From Pseudomonadota bacterium (GTDB lineage Bacteria; Desulfobacterota; Desulfobulbia; Desulfobulbales; Desulfocapsaceae): DNA of 64,000 nt. Both the position numbers and the translations under genes were made by a program. Location: positions 1 through 64,000 of the forward strand of contig JAHJNL010000040.1 of assembly GCA_018820855.1 (NCBI GenBank). Direction: 5' to 3'. Of this stretch, positions 56,951-64,000 are shown piece after piece; position 1 is the first letter of the stretch, and the number at the start of each line of letters is the position of its first letter. The notes below the pieces were generated by a model that saw only the letters and a list, made by a program, of their open reading frames with translations, made no database searches and was not told where the DNA came from.

Positions 56951-57952
56951 TCACGTACCTGCCATTCTCCGCATGCGCGGATCAATATATTTGTAAATGA
57001 TGTCGGCCAGGGTGTTGCCGAAGAACACAAAAATTGCACTGAAAATTACAATTCCCAGCAGCAGCGGGACATCCCCCCTGATGCCGGCCTCGACAGTCGT
57101 TTTGCCCAATCCAGGATAGGAAAATACTTGTTCAGCCAAAACCGCACCGCCGAATAATTCGCCAAGAGATGCAAACTGGAGGGTTATTGCCGGTAACGCT
57201 GCATTGCGGACGGCGTGTCTGAAAACGATGCCGAGCGTTGAATCGCCTTGAGCGCGGGCAAAAATGACATATTCACTGTTCATGGCCTCAATCATTTTTC
57301 CTCGGGTGTGGAGTGTGATCTGGGCCACGCCGATGAGCGACAAGGTGAGTGCCGGCAACAGCAGATGATGCAGCCGTTGCCAAAAACATGTCTCTTCAGC
57401 GCTCATTCCAGGTGGCCAGGCGCAACAGATCGGAGTCCAGTCAAGCTCTATGGAAAAAATGGTGAGCAGAACCATGCCCACCCAGAATGTCGGAGTGGAG
57501 GCCATGGTAAAAGCATAGAGGCGAATTACCCGATCAAGTAGACTCTCTTCCTGGGCACCTGCAGCTATTCCCAGCAGAAAACCGAGCACTCCCGAAAAAC
57601 TCCAGGCGAGCAGCATAAGCCAGAACGAAGTGATAAAGCGTTTACCGATAACCGATAATACAGGTTCATTATAGATGGTCGAAATACCGAAATCTCCACG
57701 TACCAACCGACCCGCCCAACAGAAGAAACGTTCAGCGGGTGGTTTGTCCAATCCCCATCTGTCGGCGATGACTTCTCTTTGTTCGGGAGAAATCTTCAAA
57801 ATTGCTGCGCCAACATATGCGTCGATTGGATCTATTGGTGACCTGCTGACCAGAAAGAACGACAGCAGTGCGACTGCACCTAGCAAGACCAGCAGTTTAA
57901 TGCTCTTTTGCAAGAGAAATTTTAGAAACAAGGATTGCGGCATATAACTCAT
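56951..57952 (-). CDS. ABC importer permease, DppB/NikB type
   Basis: 333 residues, about six helices. The N-terminal SRSPIDPIDAYVG block, DFGISTIYNEPVLSVIGKRF near 92 and the contact loop ARAQGDSTLGIVFRHAVRNAALPAITLQF near 232 mark the DppB group. It would form the channel with the second permease. 83 bp after the binding-protein gene. Confidence 0.93.
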   Translation of the reverse strand: MSYMPQSLFLKFLLQKSIKLLVLLGAVALLSFFLVSRSPIDPIDAYVGAAILKISPEQREVIADRWGLDKPPAERFFCWAGRLVRGDFGISTIYNEPVLSVIGKRFITSFWLMLLAWSFSGVLGFLLGIAAGAQEESLLDRVIRLYAFTMASTPTFWVGMVLLTIFSIELDWTPICCAWPPGMSAEETCFWQRLHHLLLPALTLSLIGVAQITLHTRGKMIEAMNSEYVIFARAQGDSTLGIVFRHAVRNAALPAITLQFASLGELFGGAVLAEQVFSYPGLGKTTVEAGIRGDVPLLLGIVIFSAIFVFFGNTLADIIYKYIDPRMRRMAGT

Positions 57953-58035
57953 CTCAGGTTAGTAGGTCTGTTCAGTTTCCTTGATCCTCTAACCTGCTGA
58001 ATCTTTGAGAAGGACTCTGTACTCTCCACATGCAT

Positions 58036-59634
58036 CTAATTGCAGGTCCATTGCCACTGGTTGATGTTGGCGGTAATGGGCCAACCGTGGCCATGGGGTT
58101 CCATTTGAGATTGTCCCACATCAAGGCATTTGTTGATAAAGTATGTATGGTCAAGATTCACCAGCCATGCCCAGGCCGCATCACCCGATACGGCAAAGCC
58201 TGTTTCGCCATCCCATTGCGCTTTCTGCCAATAGGGAATGGAATCCTCAAAAGTTTTTGCCAGCAGCGCCTGGTCCAAATAGCCGTCTACAACAGGATTG
58301 GAATAGAAACCCGCATTCCAGTAAAGTGGTTCAGGCCCGGAAGTATGATAGAGTTTGTACATTTCAAGAGGACTGTGATCGCCAAAGCCATAGACCACCA
58401 CATGAAGATGAGTTAATTCTTTTTTGATCCGATCCCAGCTCTCCCCCTGTGGTATTGCTTTGATACCTACGCGCTTGAGCATTTCAGAGACTGTCAGAGC
58501 AAGTCCCTGGCGCAGTATATCCTTTGAATTGTAGAGAATGACGAATTCGGCATCCCGACCATTTTTCTCTACAATTCCATCTCCGTTTGCATCCACCCAA
58601 CCTGCCTTTTCCAGGATTTCGATGGCCTTTGCCGGATCATTGTCATGGAAACGGATCTTGTTATTGTCCCAGGGCATATCGTCGACGACCCCGTAGGCAG
58701 GCCGACCATAACCATCGAGTACGCCATCCACCAGGGCCTGGCGATTGATGGCATAATTTACCGCTTTTCGAATGGCCGGATCAGAGGTAACGTCATTGCC
58801 GATTGCCAGGCCATCAGGTGTTTTTTTCCCGGTATTGGGTACGAGGGGGAACATCAGTCCTCTATTATCAACACTCTTGACAACGTGGAGTTTCATTCCT
58901 GCAATATCCTGGTTGGCGAAACTTGAGGGAATGCCAAGGACATCTACTTCTCCAGCCCTGGCTGCAGCAAGGGCGGCATTCTCTTCGGAAAAGAGAAACA
59001 CCAGTTTCTTGATTTTCGCTTTGTCGCCGTAGTAACGGTCATTGGCCTCGACTATCATCTGCTGGCCTTCATCCCAACGGACGAATTTGTATGGACCTGA
59101 ACCAATAGGATTCCTTGCATATCCTGGACCGTAGAGCTTTTCCGGAACAATGCCCAAGCTGATAAAATGTTGCATGAAAGTTATGTCAGGGGTCTTCAAG
59201 GTAAAGATTATGGTTTCATCATCAGGAGCCTCTGCTTTCTGAAGATTGGAAAGATCCAGCAAGCCGCCGGCAGAGGCCGCAGTATTAAAGGTAAAAGCGA
59301 CATCTTCGGCAGTCAGTGGAGAACCGTCAGAAAAAGCAACATCGGCACGAATCTTGACAGTCCATATTAAACTGTCCTCGCTCAATGACCAGTCAACGGC
59401 AAGATCAGGGACTATTTTTAAATCAGCATCCCGTTTAAGCAAGGTGCTCTGAAAGAGTGGATTTCCATAACTGCCCCATCCTAAAATCGGATCATATCCC
59501 TCAGGATTCTCACCTCCAATGGCAAGTATGATGGATTCTTTGTCCGCATAAACGGTTTCCATGCTTCCCATAATAAAAGCAGATCCAAGCAAGGCGATGG
59601 TGAAGTGTTTTAAATAATGAGCTTTGCGTTTCAT
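58036..59634 (-). CDS. Family-5 extracellular solute-binding protein
   Basis: 532 residues from ATG 59634, with a strong AGGAGG 6 bases ahead. Signal peptide at about 1-30 (ETVYAD), no lipobox Cys, so a soluble periplasmic protein. Family features are LAVDWSLSEDSLIWTVKIRADVAFSDGSPLTAEDVAFTF near 88-125, GSGPYKFVRW near 178 and AIRKAVNYAINRQALVDGVL near 288. Ligands of the family include peptides, nickel and metallophores; the sequence alone does not decide. First gene of the five-gene importer operon. Confidence 0.93.
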   Translation of the reverse strand: MKRKAHYLKHFTIALLGSAFIMGSMETVYADKESIILAIGGENPEGYDPILGWGSYGNPLFQSTLLKRDADLKIVPDLAVDWSLSEDSLIWTVKIRADVAFSDGSPLTAEDVAFTFNTAASAGGLLDLSNLQKAEAPDDETIIFTLKTPDITFMQHFISLGIVPEKLYGPGYARNPIGSGPYKFVRWDEGQQMIVEANDRYYGDKAKIKKLVFLFSEENAALAAARAGEVDVLGIPSSFANQDIAGMKLHVVKSVDNRGLMFPLVPNTGKKTPDGLAIGNDVTSDPAIRKAVNYAINRQALVDGVLDGYGRPAYGVVDDMPWDNNKIRFHDNDPAKAIEILEKAGWVDANGDGIVEKNGRDAEFVILYNSKDILRQGLALTVSEMLKRVGIKAIPQGESWDRIKKELTHLHVVVYGFGDHSPLEMYKLYHTSGPEPLYWNAGFYSNPVVDGYLDQALLAKTFEDSIPYWQKAQWDGETGFAVSGDAAWAWLVNLDHTYFINKCLDVGQSQMEPHGHGWPITANINQWQWTCN

Positions 59635-60127
59635 GAATTCCTCCTGTTTTAAAAATAAAATCGGCGGCAATTTGTCCTGATAAAAAAAGCGATGCTATTT
59701 TTCCAAGAAAAATTCTCCTGACCAGTAAATTTTAGAATGAGTCTTCCGATTCTTTTATCAGAACATGTGATTGAAAAGAGACGGTCAGCAGCTTACCTGC
59801 CGGTAACACGTAAACAGATAACGTGTTACCGGCAGGTATAAAAAAATCCGCGCAAAAAACTGACCGTAACATTAGGAGGTACAGTAAGTATAGGCGGACA
59901 AGCATCCCGGTAACACAATATCAAGAATCGTATGATAAGTATCCGGTTCCTCTTGTCACGTCAATACTTTTTTCTGAAAACAGTATGCGGATGGAGGTAT
60001 TTCTCCAATGTTCCAGCAGGATTCAGGTTTTTCAGGATCTCTCCGCTGTGCCGGTTTTTCTGTTCAACAAAACAAATGGTCTCTGGCCTGAGTTGAAGGT
60101 CTTCATAGGCAGCGACTGAGGTTATCT
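59635..60127. other. Intergenic region upstream of ABC importer with structured repeats
   Basis: No gene recognised. Holds the nested palindrome described separately, plus a second CCGGTAACAC copy at 59907-59916. Likely contains the leftward promoter of the importer operon. Confidence 0.5.
59781..59867. repeat. Nested palindrome: 17-bp inner and 8-bp outer arms
   Basis: Inner arms ACCTGCCGGTAACACGT (59795-59811) and its exact reverse complement (59821-59837) flank a 9-base loop. Outer arms ACGGTCAG (59781-59788) and CTGACCGT (59860-59867) enclose it. No T tract follows on either strand. It lies about 150-230 bp upstream of the solute-binding protein start. It may be an operator, a leader-RNA fold or a small palindromic repeat. 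Confidence 0.75.
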
Positions 60128-60156
60128 TTGCAGAAGGTGTTTTTTTGTTCTATAAT
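60128..60156 (+). promoter_or_regulatory. Sigma-70-type promoter of the outer-membrane-like gene
   Basis: TTGCAG (60128-60133), 17-bp spacer, TATAAT (60151-60156). Predicted leader of about 100 bases before the ATG. Confidence 0.75.
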
Positions 60157-60264
60157 ATCAATTTATTGTGCATTTTATGGCTTGATTTGGTAGGGAAGAG
60201 GATTGCATCTGGCATGAAATCTCTTTTAATTAAAAAAATAAATTGTTAACACCAGGAATAAATT

Positions 60265-60942
60265 ATGAAAAAAAAGTATCTTGTTTTGGCCGGTTGTCTT
60301 GTTTTCCTTTATTCCACACAGGCTGCAGCAGGTGAGGAAAACTTTGGTTTTGGTCTCAAAGCAGGGAGTCTTGGCGGTGGTGTCGAATTGACAAAGTTGT
60401 TGACTGATGACCTGGTACTACGGACAGGAGTTAATTATTTGACATTTTCCATCGATTCTACGATCAGTGGTATCGATTATGATATGGAGGCGACCTATAA
60501 AAACGGCAATCTGTTGCTTGACTGGCATCCGTTCAGCGGCTCCTTCAGGATATCGGGTGGCGTGTTCCTCAATGGTAATGAAGTTGATGTGGATGGTGCG
60601 GTGCCAACGGACAGAATATTTGCCGGGTATGCCTATTATGTACCTCAGACTGATCTGCTCCATGTGAAAGGGAATGTCGATTTTAATTCCATCGCACCCT
60701 ATGCAGGTATTGGCTGGAAGAGTAACCACGGTGAATCCGGGTGGGGACTTGCCTGTGAATTGGGAGTATTGTTTCAGGGCTCTGCGCAGGTGTCTGATCT
60801 CTACGTTCAATCGCCTGTAGATGTGAATAAAATTGAAATTGTGCAGGATTTTTTGGATGAGCAGAAAAAAGCAATTGAGGATGATCTGGATGACTATCAG
60901 TACTATCCAGTTGCTTCAATTATGCTCATGTATAACTTTTGA
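60265..60942 (+). CDS. Outer-membrane beta-barrel-like protein
   Basis: 225 residues. Signal peptide at about 1-22 (STQAAAGE), then alternating-residue amphipathic strands (FGFGLKAGSLGGGVEL, LRTGVNYLTFSID, GNLLLDWHPFSGSFRISGGVFLNGN, APYAGIGWKS) and a C-terminal YYPVASIMLMYNF ending in Phe, typical for barrel insertion. A charged helix at about 190-215 interrupts the last strands. Probably an 8-stranded outer-membrane protein; no function or symbol assigned. AGGAATAA precedes the ATG, with a good promoter upstream. Confidence 0.82.
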   Translation: MKKKYLVLAGCLVFLYSTQAAAGEENFGFGLKAGSLGGGVELTKLLTDDLVLRTGVNYLTFSIDSTISGIDYDMEATYKNGNLLLDWHPFSGSFRISGGVFLNGNEVDVDGAVPTDRIFAGYAYYVPQTDLLHVKGNVDFNSIAPYAGIGWKSNHGESGWGLACELGVLFQGSAQVSDLYVQSPVDVNKIEIVQDFLDEQKKAIEDDLDDYQYYPVASIMLMYNF

Positions 60943-61037
60943 TGCGCCGCAGGGAAACGAGTAACAGAAATTCTGTTTTTACAGTGGAAGTGGATTTATT
61001 CGCGAACAGGGGTTGATACAGTCCGCCTGTATGTTTT

Positions 61038-61082
61038 AGCTCACTAGGAGCTGTTCGCGGCTGAAGTCGTTCCTAGTGAGCT
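61038..61082. terminator. Hairpin overlapping the eda stop codon
   Basis: AGCTCACTAGGA (61038-61049) pairs perfectly with TCCTAGTGAGCT (61071-61082), with a 21-base loop. The right arm contains the last eda codons and the TAG stop. No T tract. Could end leftward eda transcription and rightward transcription from the outer-membrane gene. Confidence 0.5.
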
Positions 61083-61714
61083 CCGGCAACAGCTTCTTGT
61101 GCCATTCGGGTGATTCCCTGCCAATCTTCGCCTTCAATGAGATCGTTGGGAACGATCCAGGAGCCGCCGACACAGAGAACATTTGGCAGCCTGATGTAAT
61201 CCCTGTAATTTTCGGCAGATATTCCTCCGGTGGGACAAAAGCGGATTTGCGGGAATGGACCGGCGATGGATTTGAGAATCTTGATCCCGCCTGCCGCTTC
61301 TGCCGGAAAGAACTTGAAGGTATTGTAGCCCTGCTCGATTCCCATCATCAGTTCAGAGACTGTGGCAATGCCTGGGATGAGAGGGATCGTCCCCTTGTTT
61401 GCTGCTGAGAGGAGGGTGGGAGTCAAACCCGGACTGATGGCAAAAAATGCCCCGGCATCGGTTACAGCGGCAAGGTCGTGAGCGTTGACTACGGTTCCGG
61501 CACCGGTGATGGCCTCGGGTACCTCAGCGTTGATTGACCTAATTGCATCAATTGCACTATCTGTACGAAGGACGATCTCCAGTACTCGTATGCCGCCAGC
61601 CACAAGAGCTCTGGCCAGGGGTACCGCATGCTCGACCTTTTTTATTACCATCACCGGAATTACAGGTCCGTTTTCCAGAATTTCTCTGCCACTTTTTTTC
61701 CATTTCTCAGACAT
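61073..61714 (-). CDS. eda: KHG/KDPG aldolase
   Basis: 213 residues from ATG 61714; a second ATG 15 bp upstream has poorer ribosome spacing than this one (AGGAG, then 6 bases). The enzyme splits 2-keto-3-deoxy-6-phosphogluconate into pyruvate and glyceraldehyde 3-phosphate. Motifs: [19 protein letters not shown] (catalytic Glu region), [16 protein letters not shown], and the Schiff-base Lys in [20 protein letters not shown] closes the barrel. It lies 22 bp after edd. Confidence 0.96.
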   Translation of the reverse strand: MSEKWKKSGREILENGPVIPVMVIKKVEHAVPLARALVAGGIRVLEIVLRTDSAIDAIRSINAEVPEAITGAGTVVNAHDLAAVTDAGAFFAISPGLTPTLLSAANKGTIPLIPGIATVSELMMGIEQGYNTFKFFPAEAAGGIKILKSIAGPFPQIRFCPTGGISAENYRDYIRLPNVLCVGGSWIVPNDLIEGEDWQGITRMAQEAVAGAH

Positions 61715-61736
61715 CTCATTCTCCTGCATAGATCAT

Positions 61737-63590
61737 TTATGATAACGGTTGTGGGGAAACACTTTCCTGATCTGTTCCGAAAATGGAGCTTGCCCCTTCC
61801 TCGGCACCCGGGAGGTTGCGGCGCAGGGAGGCAAAAATCTCTCTGCCTGTTCCTTTGCGTAACTCGCTCAGATGGTCAGCTTTGGCATAGTCGCGGGCAG
61901 CTAATTCGGCCTTCTCCACATGGAGGTGGAGCTGTCCAGCTTTGGCATCCATACTGATGAGATCTCCCTCTATGATCTTGGCGATCATGCCGCCGTTTAA
62001 CCCTTCGGGGGTGAGGTGGATGGCAAACGGAACTTTACCCGAGGCCCCGGAGAGACGTCCGTCCGTGACCAGACCCACCGTATAACCGCGATCCATGATG
62101 ATGCTGAGGTAGGTGATCAGTTTATGCAGTTCCGGCATACCGTTGGCCCTGGGGCCTTGGAAACGGACAACAGCTACCATGTCACGATCCATCTTGCCAG
62201 CCTTGAATGCTTCACCCATCTCTTGCTGGGTATGAAAAATCATGGCAGGGGCCGTCAGTCTGGTCTCTATTCCCTGGGCCAGTGACGATACTTTGATAAT
62301 GGCGCGGCCGAGATTGCCGGACAGGACTTTGAGGCCGCCGCTAGCGGCAAATGGGGTTTTGAGGGTACTGATGATTTGGCTGTCCCGGCTCCCTTTGGCG
62401 TCTTTTCCCCAGATCAGCTCTTCATTCTGCACTTTCGGGGTCTTGGTGTAGCGTTCAAGGCCTCTGCCGGCAACGGTCTGTACATCCTCGTGCAGAAACC
62501 CGTTTTCCAGGAGTTCCCTGATGAGTACTGCCATGCCGCCGGCCTCCTGAAAGGAGTTGATATCACCCGGACCATTGGGGTAGATGCGGACGAGCAGCGG
62601 CGTCACATCGGAGAGATCCGTGAAATCATCCCAGTTGATCCTGATTCCCGCTGCCCGGGCAATGGCCACCAGATGGATGGTTTCATTGGTGGAACCACCG
62701 GAAGCCATAAGGCCGACAATGGCATTGACCACTGATTTTTCACTGATCACATGACCGATGGGGGTGTAATCATTACCCTGTGCGGTAATGGCTGTGACTC
62801 TGGCGGCAGCGGCCCGGTTCAGTTGTTCGCGAAAGGTGGTGCCGCTGTTGACAAAAGAGGAACCGGGCAGATGCATGCCCAGCATCTCTGCCATGAGTTG
62901 ATTGGAGTTGGCGGTTCCGTAAAAAGTACAGGTGCCTGGACTGTGGTAGGCCCGGCACTCGAAGGCCAGCATTTCGGCCCTGTCGATTTCTCCTTGAGCA
63001 AAACGTTCCCTGGCTCTGGCTTTTTCCTTATTGGGCAACCCGGATTTCATGGGGCCGCCAGGTATCAGGAGCATGGGCAGATGACCGAACTGAAGTCCGC
63101 CCATGAGAAGACCGGGTACGATCTTGTCGCAGATTCCCAGGAGCAGTGCCCCGTCAAATACATTGTGAGAAAGACCGAGCACAGTCGACATGGCGATTAC
63201 GTCGCGGCTGACCAGGCTCAGATCCATTCCCGGTTCACCCTGGGTCACTCCGTCGCACATGGCAGGCACCCCTCCGGCAAACTGGCAGGTGCCGCCCGCC
63301 TTGGCTACGGCATCTTTAAGAATGGGAGGGTAGTCACCATAGGGCTGGTGGGCGGAGAGGAGGTCGTTGTAGCCGGAGATGATGGCAATGTTGGGCCGGG
63401 CAGGATCGAGTAGCCCCTTTTTCTCCTTGGGGTCAGCACCAGCCAGGTCGTGAGCCAGGTTGGAGCAGGGGAGGCGATGTCGGAAGGGCTGCGGGGCTCG
63501 CGTCTCATTGATCTGTTGCAGATATGATTCCCGCAATTCGCTGCTGCGGGCAACGATACGTTCGGTAACTTTTTTGACCACCTTGTTCAT
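61737..63590 (-). CDS. edd: 6-phosphogluconate dehydratase
   Basis: 617 residues, IlvD/Edd family. It makes KDPG from 6-phosphogluconate and needs a 4Fe-4S cluster. Motifs: GGVPAMCDGVTQGEPGMDLSLVSRD near 140-165, GICDKIVPGLLM near 178, GTCTFYGTANSNQLMAEMLG near 222-241, GLMASGGSTNETIHL near 300, and the C-terminal TDGRLSGASGKVPFAIHLTPEG. Three conserved Cys (in MCDG, GICD, GTCT) fit the cluster ligands. GGAGAAAA precedes the ATG. Middle gene of pgl-edd-eda. Confidence 0.97.
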   Translation of the reverse strand: MNKVVKKVTERIVARSSELRESYLQQINETRAPQPFRHRLPCSNLAHDLAGADPKEKKGLLDPARPNIAIISGYNDLLSAHQPYGDYPPILKDAVAKAGGTCQFAGGVPAMCDGVTQGEPGMDLSLVSRDVIAMSTVLGLSHNVFDGALLLGICDKIVPGLLMGGLQFGHLPMLLIPGGPMKSGLPNKEKARARERFAQGEIDRAEMLAFECRAYHSPGTCTFYGTANSNQLMAEMLGMHLPGSSFVNSGTTFREQLNRAAAARVTAITAQGNDYTPIGHVISEKSVVNAIVGLMASGGSTNETIHLVAIARAAGIRINWDDFTDLSDVTPLLVRIYPNGPGDINSFQEAGGMAVLIRELLENGFLHEDVQTVAGRGLERYTKTPKVQNEELIWGKDAKGSRDSQIISTLKTPFAASGGLKVLSGNLGRAIIKVSSLAQGIETRLTAPAMIFHTQQEMGEAFKAGKMDRDMVAVVRFQGPRANGMPELHKLITYLSIIMDRGYTVGLVTDGRLSGASGKVPFAIHLTPEGLNGGMIAKIIEGDLISMDAKAGQLHLHVEKAELAARDYAKADHLSELRKGTGREIFASLRRNLPGAEEGASSIFGTDQESVSPQPLS

Positions 63591-63656
63591 TGATTTTCTC
63601 CTCGGTCGTAACGCGTTGGCGTGGATAGCAGCAAGTCGGAGATCTGTTATCCTCTG

Positions 63657-64000
63657 TCAGGGGGCCCAGTAAACAGTAACCGGGGTCTGGGACTGGTTCA
63701 GAATATACCTGATTGGCATTTTTTCTGCAGGCCCATGGTCGCAGGCCTTTTCGTAGACATCACGTTTCGTTGCACCACTGATATGAAGAATGATCTGTCG
63801 AGAGTTCAGGATGGCAGGCAGGGTCAGGCTCATTCGTTCATGAGGGGCTTTGGGTGGGGAAATGGCCATGCAGAGTTTTCCGCTGTCCATGGCAACAGCC
63901 TCCTTGAGACGAACTGCACCGGGAAAGAGTGAGGCCGTGTGGCCATCATTGCCCATACCCAGGATCAACACATCAAAAGGCAGTGTAATAGGCGACAGGG
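63657..64000 (-). CDS. pgl: 6-phosphogluconolactonase, C-terminal part (runs off the window)
   Basis: The frame is open to the right edge, so the N-terminal part lies outside the window. About 113 residues are visible, with the family signature DVLILGMGNDGHTASLFPG, then PPKAPHERMSLTLPAILNSR and HISGATKRDVYEKA. It hydrolyses 6-phosphogluconolactone, the step before Edd. It ends 66 bp before edd, same strand, so a shared operon is likely; zwf may lie further upstream. Confidence 0.93.
   Translation of the reverse strand, partial: LSPITLPFDVLILGMGNDGHTASLFPGAVRLKEAVAMDSGKLCMAISPPKAPHERMSLTLPAILNSRQIILHISGATKRDVYEKACDHGPAEKMPIRYILNQSQTPVTVYWAP

Noticed and set aside
59823-60119. 98-codon rightward frame starting in the large palindrome
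   Set aside because: Starts inside structured DNA, basic random-looking composition, no ribosome site.

Overview
The window reads as a chromosomal segment of a Gram-negative anaerobe, most likely a deltaproteobacterial sulfur or sulfate metaboliser of the Desulfobulbaceae type. That placement is inferred from several things. There are two apparent selenoproteins, many Cache/PAS/hybrid signalling proteins, and a cysteine-rich response-regulator tail that occurs twice. Nine or more envelope or exported proteins, a ferredoxin and rhodaneses are also present. No rRNA, tRNA or CRISPR array was seen.

Layout. 0.4-8.2 kb: a Cache chemoreceptor; a macro-domain protein overlapping a C_GCAxxG_C_C protein that needs an in-frame UGA to be read as selenocysteine; a divergent ADP-ribosylglycohydrolase homologue; tatD, tpx and a PAS response regulator. 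8.4-13.3 kb: a small membrane protein, yajC-tgt with a clear terminator, ada, and a CAP-CYTH pair. 13.3-18.9 kb is accessory-looking. It holds a frameshifted integron-integrase remnant, an exported tyrosine-phosphatase-like protein, an exported phosphatidylserine decarboxylase, a non-coding stretch with a large hairpin, and a marR-kamA pair behind repeated TTCGTGT half-sites. 19.2-24.5 kb: a sugar-kinase-like phosphotransferase overlapping an acyltransferase, then a rhodanese and a second chemoreceptor.

24.9-30.1 kb is one leftward run. It comprises a ferredoxin, an APC-like permease, a selenocysteine rhodanese with a textbook bacterial SECIS hairpin, a possible 20-codon leader ORF coupled to glucokinase, a TVP38 protein and a MerA-like flavoprotein. 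30.4-37.1 kb holds two large sensor kinases and a response regulator. 37.2-40.6 kb holds an unusual zinc-finger/HU-like fusion, a HerA-type ATPase, a metallophosphatase and a NYN nuclease with an OB/cold-shock-like tail. 41-49.5 kb is the phosphate regulon: phoB-phoR diverge from phoU-pstC-pstA-pstS-pstB, and the same 11-bp-periodic box lies before phoU and before pstS. 49.8-53.5 kb holds an exported OB-fold-like protein and a hybrid kinase. 54-59.7 kb is a five-gene peptide/nickel-type ABC importer, with a large nested palindrome upstream. 60.2-64 kb holds an outer-membrane-like protein and pgl-edd-eda, which with glk at 27-28 kb indicate an Entner-Doudoroff route from glucose.

The strongest unusual signals are the two UGA-containing genes, the integron-integrase relic next to two exported lipid/phosphate-type enzymes, the zinc-finger/HU fusion, and the leader ORF overlapping glk. 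All function calls come from reading the sequence and from knowledge of the families; no database search was run.
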